Program-made: the position numbers and the translations under genes
Shown: piece after piece, positions 54,540-61,753 of the stretch
Layout: each line of letters begins with the position of its first letter
Position numbering within the stretch: position 1 is the stretch's first letter
The notes under the pieces: generated by a model
Database searches by the model: none
Told to the model about the DNA's origin: nothing
The model's input: the letters and a program-made list of their open reading frames with translations, nothing else
DNA from: an uncultured Oscillospiraceae bacterium
GTDB taxonomy: Bacteria; Bacillota; Clostridia; Oscillospirales; Oscillospiraceae
Reading direction: 5' to 3'
Assembly: GCA_902497145.1 (NCBI GenBank)
Contig: CABVDR010000007.1
Coordinates: 1 to 64,000 of the forward strand
DNA: 64,000 bases

Positions 54540-55877
54540 ATGGCTAAGCTTGTGTATGATGAAACCGGCCGTCTGCTCTTTACGAAGGAGATGAAGGAGG
54601 AGTACACCCTTCTGATGCCCCAGATGCTCCCCGTCCACTTTGGCATGATGCAGAAGCTCCTGCAGAACCAGGGCTACAAGGTGGATATGCTCACCACCAA
54701 CCACCGGGGAATCGTGGACGAGGGCCTCAAGTACGTCCACAATGACACCTGCTACCCCGCTCTGCTGGTCATCGGCCAGCTCATTGACGCGGTGAAGCAC
54801 GGCGGCTATGACCCCCACAAGGTGGGCCTGCTCATCACCCAGACCGGCGGCGGCTGCCGGGCCAGCAACTACATCCACCTGCTCCGGAAAGCCCTGGAGA
54901 AGGCGGACATGGCCTACATCCCCGTGGTTTCCGTAAACCTCTCCGGTCTGGAGAAGAATCCCGGCTTCAAGCTGACCCTGCCCTTTATCCGCAAGGCAGT
55001 GTACGCCATGATGTACGGCGACATCATTGTGAACGTGGCCAACCAGGTCCGCCCCTACGAGGTCAATGAGGGCGAGACCGACGCCATGATTGACGCCTGG
55101 TCCCACAAGCTGGTGGAGGGCTTTGAGCAGGGCAAGGGCATGAGCCGCAGCCAGATGCGCAAGAATTTTGCCGAAATCTGTGACGACTTTGCCTCCATCC
55201 CCGTCCAGGGCGACCCCAAGATCCGGGTAGGCATCGTAGGCGAGATCTACGTGAAGTTTGCCCCTCTGGGCAACAACAACCTGGAGAAGTTCCTGCTCAG
55301 CGAGGGCGTAGAGCCGGTGGTGCCCGGTCTCACCGACTTCATCATCTTCAAAATCTTCAACCGTGTTTCCGACGTGGATCTGTACGGCGGCAAGTGGATC
55401 AAGAAGGCGGCCTGCAAGGCCTTCATGTCCTACATTGAGGGCTGCCAGAAGGATATGATCCAGGCTCTGGAGAACTCCCACCGCTTCCGTGCCCCCGGCA
55501 CCTTCCAGGATCTGCACAAGCTGGTCCACGGCTACCTGGGCGACGGCAACAAGATGGGCGAGGGCTGGCTGCTCACCGCCGAGATGCTGGAACTCATCCA
55601 CTCCGGCACCAACAACATCGTCTGCACCCAGCCCTTCGGCTGCCTGCCCAACCACATTGTGGGCAAGGGTATGATCCGCAAGCTGAAGGATGACTACCCC
55701 ACCAGCAACATTGTGGCCATCGACTACGATCCCGGCGCCACCAAGATCAACCAGGAGAACCGCATCAAGCTCATGCTGGCCAACGCCAAGGGCCTCTCCC
55801 ACCAGGAGAGCGCCGCGCCTCGTGCCGCGGCCCAGGAGGGCAGCCGCACCCTTACCCACGCCGGCGCCCACGCCTGA
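54540..55877 (+). CDS. Dehydratase activase C-terminal partner (BcrC/BadD/HgdB-like subunit)
   Basis: 445 aa. It corresponds to the last part of the roughly 1400-aa CoA-substrate-specific activases: HNDTCYPALLVIGQLIDAV, ITQTGGGCRASNYIHLLRKA and IVCTQPFGCLPNHIVGKGM, with Cys residues in positions suited to Fe-S ligation. Starts 49 nt after the ATPase gene with AGAAAGGAAAC upstream, and presumably works in one complex with it. The C-terminal tail (SAAPRAAAQEGSRTLTHAGA) is low complexity. No dehydratase AB gene is adjacent. Confidence 0.87.
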   Translation: MAKLVYDETGRLLFTKEMKEEYTLLMPQMLPVHFGMMQKLLQNQGYKVDMLTTNHRGIVDEGLKYVHNDTCYPALLVIGQLIDAVKHGGYDPHKVGLLITQTGGGCRASNYIHLLRKALEKADMAYIPVVSVNLSGLEKNPGFKLTLPFIRKAVYAMMYGDIIVNVANQVRPYEVNEGETDAMIDAWSHKLVEGFEQGKGMSRSQMRKNFAEICDDFASIPVQGDPKIRVGIVGEIYVKFAPLGNNNLEKFLLSEGVEPVVPGLTDFIIFKIFNRVSDVDLYGGKWIKKAACKAFMSYIEGCQKDMIQALENSHRFRAPGTFQDLHKLVHGYLGDGNKMGEGWLLTAEMLELIHSGTNNIVCTQPFGCLPNHIVGKGMIRKLKDDYPTSNIVAIDYDPGATKINQENRIKLMLANAKGLSHQESAAPRAAAQEGSRTLTHAGAHA

Positions 55878-55893
55878 TTGGTTCCTACACAGT

Positions 55894-55928
55894 AAAACGG
55901 CAGACCGTATTCGGTCTGCCGTTTTTTT
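55894..55928 (+). terminator. Terminator of the activase operon
   Basis: Twelve-base stem AACGGCAGACCG with complement around TATT, with T7. Confidence 0.93.
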
Positions 55929-55963
55929 GCCTCTCTCCGGCCCTGAGAGGCCCTCTCACGCCC

Positions 55964-55992
55964 TTGACGGTCCGGGGGTATTCTGATATACT
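55964..55992 (+). promoter_or_regulatory. Promoter of the second MATE gene
   Basis: TTGACG (55964-55969), 17 nt, TATACT (55987-55992). It gives a leader of about 120 nt before the ATG at 56119. Confidence 0.8.
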
Positions 55993-56008
55993 GAGGCACA
56001 AGACAGCG

Positions 56009-56093
56009 CCATCCGTGCCCACGGGCCCGTCGATCCCCACGGATGGATATTCAGTTGGTAACACGGGCTCCCAGGGGGAGCTCGTGTTTTTTT
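56009..56093 (+). promoter_or_regulatory. Structured leader with intrinsic terminator before the MATE gene (attenuator of unknown class)
   Basis: CCATCCGT (56009-56016) pairs with ACGGATGG (56039-56046) and encloses a GC-rich apical part (GCCC-ACG-GGC). It is followed by a terminator stem (56061-56072 with 56076-56087, ACACG and GCTCC blocks) and T8 (56086-56093), still upstream of the coding region. This promoter-structure-terminator-gene order is that of a riboswitch or attenuator; I match no known class. Confidence 0.6.
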
Positions 56094-56118
56094 ATTCAGA
56101 AGAAAGGAACGAGATCTC

Positions 56119-57459
56119 ATGGAACCACAAAACAATATTCTGGGCACCATGCCGGTGCGCAAGCTGGTGCTCACCATGTCCTCGCCTATCATGCTCTCTA
56201 TGCTGATGAGCGCTATCTACAACCTGGTGGACAGTATTTATGTGGCTCAGGTCAGCGACCTGGACTTTCTGGCCTTGTCCTACGCCTATCCGGTCCAGCT
56301 CCTGATTGTGGCCTTCTGTGCTGGCCTGGGGGTTGGCTTTAATGCCATTTTAGCCAAGCGGCTGGGACAGGGCCGCCGGGACGACGCAGTCAATGTGGCC
56401 TGCCACGGATTTCTCCTCTACGCTATCATCTGGCTGTTAGCTTTGATGTTCGCAGTCTTCGGATGCGTCCCCTTTTTCCAAGTATGCACCGACAACCCGG
56501 TGGTGGCTCAGGCGGGGGTCCGCTACCTCACCATCTGCTCCGGTCTGTCCATCGGTCTGTGTATGCAGTTTCTTTGTGAGCGCATCCTCCAGTCCACCGG
56601 CCATCCTGCCGGATTTATGATCGTACAGGGCTCGGGGGCCCTGCTGAACATTGTGCTGGATCCCATTTTCATCTTTGTCTTTGACATGGGGGTGGCGGGC
56701 GCCGCGGTGGCCACGGTGATCGGGCAGATCACAGGAGCCTGCATCGGCTTCTTCCTGGTATGGCGCATCCGCCATAGCTTCCCACTTTCTCCCCGCCGTT
56801 TCTGCTTCTCGCCCGCTCTTACCGGAGAGATCCTTCGCATCGCCGCTCCGGCCATTGTGATGCAGTCCCTGTCCAGCTTTATGACCCTGGGCCTCAACCA
56901 GATCTTGAACCTGATTTCCGAGACGGCGGTCTTTGTCCTGGGCGTCTATTTTAAGATCCAATCCTTTGTATTTATGCCTATCTTTGGAGTCAACAATGGA
57001 CTGATCCCCATTATCAGCTACAACTATGGCTCCAAAGATGCCCCCCGCATCTCCCAGTCCATCCGCTTCGGCCTCCAGCTGAGCGTCTGCACCGGCCTAG
57101 CCGGCACGGCAATTCTCTCTCTGGCCGCCTCTCCCCTGCTGCGGTACTGCTTCCAGGCCTCAGACGAGGCCATCCAGATGGGGGTTCCCGCCCTGCGCAT
57201 GACCGCCTTGGCCTTTGCCATCGCATCGGTGAGCATCGTCCTCTCCTCCGCCTTCCAGTCCCTGGACCGCAGCAGCTGTTCTCTGCTGGTCTCCCTGCTG
57301 CGGCAGATTATCTTTCTGCTGCCCCTGGCTCTGATGCTGGTACAGATACGTCCGGAGCTGGTGTGGCTATGTTTCCTGCTTGCTGAGCTGCTTACTGCGG
57401 CGGTCGCGATTCCTCTCTACCGGTGGACCGTCGTCCCCCGGATCCGCGCTCTGAATTAA
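56119..57459 (+). CDS. MATE-family multidrug exporter (second)
   Basis: 446 aa, twelve membrane helices; begins NILGTMPVRKLVLTMSSPIM, with LSMLMSAIYNLVDSIYVAQV typical of the MepA/DinF-like clade. Not closely similar to the MATE at 39 kb. Exchanges Na+ or H+ for cationic compounds. The ATG follows AAAGGAACGAG. The gene lies behind a leader containing an intrinsic terminator, so expression is probably inducible. A bidirectional terminator follows. Confidence 0.9.
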   Translation: MEPQNNILGTMPVRKLVLTMSSPIMLSMLMSAIYNLVDSIYVAQVSDLDFLALSYAYPVQLLIVAFCAGLGVGFNAILAKRLGQGRRDDAVNVACHGFLLYAIIWLLALMFAVFGCVPFFQVCTDNPVVAQAGVRYLTICSGLSIGLCMQFLCERILQSTGHPAGFMIVQGSGALLNIVLDPIFIFVFDMGVAGAAVATVIGQITGACIGFFLVWRIRHSFPLSPRRFCFSPALTGEILRIAAPAIVMQSLSSFMTLGLNQILNLISETAVFVLGVYFKIQSFVFMPIFGVNNGLIPIISYNYGSKDAPRISQSIRFGLQLSVCTGLAGTAILSLAASPLLRYCFQASDEAIQMGVPALRMTALAFAIASVSIVLSSAFQSLDRSSCSLLVSLLRQIIFLLPLALMLVQIRPELVWLCFLLAELLTAAVAIPLYRWTVVPRIRALN

Positions 57460-57460
57460 T

Positions 57461-57500
57461 AAAAAAAGAGCTGTCCCTGGTGGGACAGCTCTTTCTATTT
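57461..57500. terminator. Bidirectional terminator between the MATE gene and a membrane protein gene
   Basis: Thirteen-base stem AAAGAGCTGTCCC with complement, A7 before and a T-rich tail after. Confidence 0.9.
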
Positions 57501-57501
57501 T

Positions 57502-58272
57502 TTAGATCATCTTCACAGTGTAGTATACCAGCAGGGCAAACAGCCAAGCCACCATAGCATACAACAGATAGTAGGCCAGAGAGCCGCCTACAAAGGTGGC
57601 CAGGGCCACGACCACTAAGCTAACCAAAGCACTGAGGAATACCAGGGAATAGCTGGCCTCCTCCGGCAACAGATGGGCTTTTCCCTTTCCCAGGGCCAGC
57701 ACACCGTTCTTTTTCTTCAGCAGAAATACGCCCCCAGCCAGAAGCACGATCACCACCACGATCAGGATGGTATACCAGCTGGCGGCACCGGCGTGGCGCA
57801 CAAACCACAGACCCAGCACGCCCAGGCCGCTGAACAGAGCGGAGAAGAAGAACTCCTTCTGATACAGATAATACACCAGAGCAAGAGCCGCCCAGGCAGG
57901 TACCAGCCAGAACAGCATCCGCAGTCCGGTGTCCCGGAAATTCAGGATCACGTGGCTGCACAGCAGCAACATCCCGGCAGCAATACAAAGAACTGCCGGC
58001 AAGGCAGCGTTCGCGTTTTTGGAAAGCCGCAGCAGCATCCAAACCACACATACAACAAGGGCCGCCAGACTGACCCACCGCAGGCCAATGAGCGCCGCCT
58101 GAATAGCCAGAACCCGATTAATAGACTCGGTGGAGGTGGTGTAGTTGATATAATAACGGTTTACTAAGACCAACAAAAATTCCAGAATGATGGCCACGCC
58201 GACCCAAATCAGCGCGCGATTCAGCGCGCGATCTTCCTCGTGGCGTCGAGCCTCTCTTTCACTTCTATCCAT
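57502..58272 (-). CDS. Integral membrane protein of unknown function
   Basis: 256 aa. A charged N-terminus (MDRSEREARRHEEDRALNRA) is followed by about eight hydrophobic helices, with LLKKKNGVLALGKGKAHLLP as a cytoplasmic loop between helices 6 and 7. No transporter or enzyme motif recognised. The ATG is preceded by AAGGAGAA at rather long spacing. Single gene with its own promoter and a leader of about 100 nt. Probably a conserved but unnamed membrane protein. Confidence 0.7.
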   Translation of the reverse strand: MDRSEREARRHEEDRALNRALIWVGVAIILEFLLVLVNRYYINYTTSTESINRVLAIQAALIGLRWVSLAALVVCVVWMLLRLSKNANAALPAVLCIAAGMLLLCSHVILNFRDTGLRMLFWLVPAWAALALVYYLYQKEFFFSALFSGLGVLGLWFVRHAGAASWYTILIVVVIVLLAGGVFLLKKKNGVLALGKGKAHLLPEEASYSLVFLSALVSLVVVALATFVGGSLAYYLLYAMVAWLFALLVYYTVKMI

Positions 58273-58376
58273 GTGTTTTGATTCTCCTTGCCTATTGGGG
58301 CCAACCGCCCTTCATAATTCAAACAGAAACAAATGCGCCCGCTGTTCACGTGCGTTGGTTACCCAGTCGAGATATT

Positions 58377-58405
58377 ATTTTACCAGAAGTTCGCGTCTTT
58401 TGCAA
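58377..58405 (-). promoter_or_regulatory. Promoter of the membrane protein gene
   Basis: Minus-strand TTGCAA (58400-58405), 17 nt, extended -10 TGG-TAAAAT (58377-58382). Confidence 0.65.
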
Positions 58406-58485
58406 CACAAAAATAGGAAAAAAACGCTTCTCTTCCACAGAAAGGCCAAAAACTCCACTATTTTTAAAATCCTGCACCATTTTTT

Positions 58486-58530
58486 CTGAAAACAGGATGG
58501 GAAACTATGCACATCCACAGTTTCCCATCC
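58486..58530 (-). terminator. Terminator of the aspartate-pathway operon
   Basis: Twelve-base perfect stem GGATGGGAAACT with AGTTTCCCATCC (58495-58530), then TGTTTTC on the minus strand, 30 nt after the lysC stop. Confidence 0.85.
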
Positions 58531-58560
58531 AAATCGTCTCGATATACCGTTGTCTTGGAA

Positions 58561-59787
58561 TTAATCCGCACTCCCGAACTCATTAAAGAAGCGGTCATGG
58601 ATGGCCTGGACAGACCGGTCGGCGTCCCGCTCATCCACCAACACGGAGACCTTGATCTCGCTGGTGGAGATCATGTTGATGTTAATACCGGCGGAGGAGA
58701 GGGCCTCAAACATCTTGCAGGCCACGCCGGCGTTGTTCACCATACCGGCGCCCACGATGGACACCTTGGCCACCTGGTTGTTGACCTCCATGGACTTAAA
58801 GCCGATGTAGTCCTTGTTCTCCTCCAGGATCTTCTGGGCCTCCTCAGAGTCGCCCCGGGCCACGGTGAAGCTGATGTCCTTGCTCTCATCCCGGCCGATG
58901 GACTGGAGAATGATGTCTACGTTGATGTTCTTCTTAGCCAGCAGGGAGAAAATCTTAAAGGCGATGCCGGGCTCGTCGGCCAGACCAACAAGGGCCAGCC
59001 GGGCCACATTCTTATCCTTCGCAACGCCGCTGACGTGAGTCTTTTCCATGGTTTTGACAACCTCCTTGACTTTTGTACCGGGATTCCCCGTAAGACTGGA
59101 GAGCACCTCCAGATTGACGTTATAGCGCTTGGCCATCTCGACGGAGCGGTTGTGGAGCACCTGGGCACCCAGGCTGGCCAGTTCCAGCATCTCATCGAAG
59201 GTGATCTCGTCCAGCTTCTTGGCCCCCTTGACCAGACGGGGGTCGGCGGTGTACACGCCGTCCACGTCAGTGTAGATCTGACACAGATCAGCGTGGAGGG
59301 CGGCAGCCAGCGCCACCGCAGAGGTGTCCGAACCGCCCCGGCCCAAGGTGGTGATGTCGCCGTACTTGTTGATGCCCTGGAAACCGGCCACCAGAACGAT
59401 CTTCTTCTTGTCCAGTTCGGTCTTGATCCGCTCGGTCTGGATGCGCTTAATGCGGGCGCAGCTGTAAGCGGAGTCGGTGTTCACGCCGGCCTGCCAGCCG
59501 GTGAGAGAGACCACCTGGTAGCCCATGGCCTCAATGGCCATGGCACACAGGGCAATGGAGATCTGCTCGCCGGAGGACAGGAGCATATCCATCTCCCGCT
59601 TGGACGGGTGACGGTTGATCTCCTGGGCCTTCTCAATGAGGTCGTCCGTGGTGTCACCCTGAGCAGAGAGCACCACCACCACGCTGTGGCCCTTGCGGTA
59701 GGTTTCGGTGATGATCCGGGCGACATTGCGCACCCGGTCCGCATTGGCGACGGAGCTGCCGCCAAATTTCTGTACAATCAGTGCCAT
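58561..59787 (-). CDS. lysC: Aspartate kinase
   Basis: 408-aa monofunctional aspartokinase, first step of lysine, threonine and methionine synthesis. Kinase motif IVQKFGGSSVANADRV at the start, FQGINKYGDITTLGRGGSDT in the active site, then two ACT domains (about 265-408) for feedback control. Last gene of an ACT protein-hom-lysC operon (60-nt gap after hom). No riboswitch precedes this operon, although a lysine riboswitch lies at 45 kb. Confidence 0.95.
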   Translation of the reverse strand: MALIVQKFGGSSVANADRVRNVARIITETYRKGHSVVVVLSAQGDTTDDLIEKAQEINRHPSKREMDMLLSSGEQISIALCAMAIEAMGYQVVSLTGWQAGVNTDSAYSCARIKRIQTERIKTELDKKKIVLVAGFQGINKYGDITTLGRGGSDTSAVALAAALHADLCQIYTDVDGVYTADPRLVKGAKKLDEITFDEMLELASLGAQVLHNRSVEMAKRYNVNLEVLSSLTGNPGTKVKEVVKTMEKTHVSGVAKDKNVARLALVGLADEPGIAFKIFSLLAKKNINVDIILQSIGRDESKDISFTVARGDSEEAQKILEENKDYIGFKSMEVNNQVAKVSIVGAGMVNNAGVACKMFEALSSAGININMISTSEIKVSVLVDERDADRSVQAIHDRFFNEFGSAD

Positions 59788-59847
59788 ATATACTATCCCT
59801 CCAAGGTTGATGAAATCACAGGACTGCCCTGTATTCTATGCGCACCC

Positions 59848-61056
59848 TTACAGCACGCGGAACACGGAACAGATCTCCATACCCTCCAGCCGGTCCATCA
59901 GCTGGGGACGGGTCATGGGCTGGGTGAGGAAGGCGGCCTCCTGTGCGGGGGCGCCGCTGCGGGCCAGGGGCAGGATCTCGCCGCAGGCCAGGCGGGCCTG
60001 ATCCATGGACGTGTTGGCCCGCACATACCACCGGGAGGTGAGGCCGTCGCTGGAGACCACCAGGTCCTCGCTGCCGGGGCCCCACTGGTTGCCCCGGTCC
60101 CGCTTGGGATCCTTGGCAATGTCGATGACGTCGGCCACCACAGCGGAGGCAGTGGGCAGCTTGCCGGCGCCCCGTCCGTAGAACATCACATCACCCACAG
60201 CGTTGCCGGTGACGGCGATGGCGTTGAACACATCCTCCACGCCGGCCAGGGGGTTCTCACAGGAGACCAGGTGGGGGGCCACAAAGGCGCACACCTTACC
60301 CTCAGGCTCCCGCAGGCAGCGGCCCAGCAGCTTGATCTTATAGCCGCAGGAGTCGGCGTAGGCCACGTCGGCCAAGGTCACCTCTCGGATGCCCTGAGTG
60401 GGCACCTGCTGGGGGTAGACGTGCTGGCCGTAGGCCAGGGCGGACAGAATGCAGATCTTGCGGCAGGCATCGTGACCGTCCACGTCGGCGGTGGGGTCCT
60501 TCTCGGCATAGCCGTTGTCCTGGGCCTCCTTCAGGGCCTGGTCAAAGGTGAGGCCCGCCTTGATCATGCGGGTGAGGATATAGTTGGTGGTGCCGTTGAG
60601 GATGCCGGTGATCTGCTCCACCTCGTTGGCAGCCAGGCAGTTGGTGAGGGGATGCAGGATGGGGATACCGCCGCCCACGCTGGCCTCGAACAGGTAGTTG
60701 GCTCCGTTGGCCTTGGCCAGCTGCAGCAGCTCATAGCCGTGGGTGGCCACCAGCTCCTTGTTGGAGGAGACCACACTCTTACCCGCCTTCAGGGCCCGGG
60801 TGGTGAACTCCAGGGCCACCTTGGCCCCGCCGATGGTCTCTACCACCACGTCCACCTCAGGGTCGTTCTCGATGATGGAGAAGTCCTTGACGAAGCAGTC
60901 CTTAAAGGGGCTGTCGGGAAAATCCCGCACGTCCAGGATGTATTTGACCTGGATTTCGCCGCCGCAGCGCCGGGCAATACCCTGACTATTCTTACTAAGC
61001 ACCTCGGCTACGCCGGAGCCTACGGTGCCAAAGCCTAAAATCGCTACCTTTGTCAT
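59848..61056 (-). CDS. hom: Homoserine dehydrogenase
   Basis: 402-aa NAD(P)-dependent enzyme making homoserine from aspartate semialdehyde. Rossmann motif ILGFGTVGSGVAEVL, ANLYL-type region SNKELVATHG, the signature GILNGTTNYILTRM and catalytic DPTADVDGHDA. The usual C-terminal ACT domain of about 430-aa forms is replaced by a short tail (YVRANTSMDQ onward), so feedback may depend on the separate ACT protein encoded upstream. Between that gene (31-nt gap) and lysC. Confidence 0.95.
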   Translation of the reverse strand: MTKVAILGFGTVGSGVAEVLSKNSQGIARRCGGEIQVKYILDVRDFPDSPFKDCFVKDFSIIENDPEVDVVVETIGGAKVALEFTTRALKAGKSVVSSNKELVATHGYELLQLAKANGANYLFEASVGGGIPILHPLTNCLAANEVEQITGILNGTTNYILTRMIKAGLTFDQALKEAQDNGYAEKDPTADVDGHDACRKICILSALAYGQHVYPQQVPTQGIREVTLADVAYADSCGYKIKLLGRCLREPEGKVCAFVAPHLVSCENPLAGVEDVFNAIAVTGNAVGDVMFYGRGAGKLPTASAVVADVIDIAKDPKRDRGNQWGPGSEDLVVSSDGLTSRWYVRANTSMDQARLACGEILPLARSGAPAQEAAFLTQPMTRPQLMDRLEGMEICSVFRVL

Positions 61057-61087
61057 TCCAAACTCACCTCATAAAACACAATCTTTT

Positions 61088-61528
61088 TTATCCGGCCAAA
61101 ACCTCACACCGGATCACCCCGGTGCTGTCCGCAGCAGCCTGGAGCATCTCCTCCAGGGTCAGGTGCATCTGGGAGGTCTCCGCGGTGATGGTCACCACCG
61201 CGCAGCCATTGACGGGGATATTCTGGTTGATGGTCAGAATATTGATTCCTGTGCCGGCCAGCACATTGAGAAGGCCGGACAGCACCCCCGGTTCATCCCG
61301 CAGCAGGGTCTGGAAGGTCACGATACGTCCGTGGAGCATGTCCTGGAAGGGCCGCACCGCATCCTTGTATTTGTAGAAGGCGCTGCGGCTGATGCCCACC
61401 GCGTGAGCCGCACCGTTTACGGTTGTCTCCTCCCCGGTCTCCAGCAGGCGCTTGGCCTGGGCCACCTTGCGAAAAATCTCCGGCATGGAAGAAGCCTGCA
61501 CAATGAAATAGCCTTCGGATTGGTTCAC
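61088..61528 (-). CDS. UPF0735 ACT-domain regulatory protein (PheB-like)
   Basis: 146 aa. N-terminal helix-turn-helix-like part (KRLLETGEETTVNGAAHAVG, SRSAFYKYKDAV) and a C-terminal ACT domain (DEPGVLSGLLNVLAGTGINI). The family is widely linked to aromatic or aspartate-family amino-acid genes and probably senses an amino acid. First gene of the hom-lysC operon, so it may supply ligand sensing for the pathway by protein contact or DNA binding; this is inferred. Confidence 0.88.
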   Translation of the reverse strand: MNQSEGYFIVQASSMPEIFRKVAQAKRLLETGEETTVNGAAHAVGISRSAFYKYKDAVRPFQDMLHGRIVTFQTLLRDEPGVLSGLLNVLAGTGINILTINQNIPVNGCAVVTITAETSQMHLTLEEMLQAAADSTGVIRCEVLAG

Positions 61529-61588
61529 CTTCTGTTCCTCCGTCCTGTTGTCCGCGTGTCATGGTCATTTGTTTTTGCGTTGTGGTCT

Positions 61589-61617
61589 ATTTTAGCACAC
61601 CAAAGTCCCGGATGCAA
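61589..61617 (-). promoter_or_regulatory. Promoter of the ACT protein-hom-lysC operon
   Basis: Minus-strand TTGCAT (61612-61617), 17 nt, extended -10 TGC-TAAAAT (61589-61594), about 60 nt upstream of the first ATG. Confidence 0.7.
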
Positions 61618-61699
61618 TGGGCAGGAGCGGGGCAGGACAGTCAATTTTTTCGTTGTTTTCTCCGACGATATTCGTCATTTTTTACAATTCCTATTGGAA

Positions 61700-61733
61700 G
61701 ACAGAAAGGGGGGCCGCTCTGAGCGGCCCCCCT
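61700..61733 (-). terminator. Terminator of the penicillin-binding protein gene
   Basis: Perfect stem GGGGGGCCGCT with AGCGGCCCCCC (61708-61732), followed on the minus strand by TTTCTGTCTT, about 20 nt after the stop codon. The T-tract is interrupted. Confidence 0.75.
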
Positions 61734-61753
61734 GGAAGGACATAACATCCTGG

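Noticed and set aside
56043..56100. Possible upstream peptide (ATG at 56043) in the MATE leader
   Set aside because: It has no ribosome site, its start codon lies inside the closing helix, and the frame runs past the MATE start, so it is a poor attenuation peptide.
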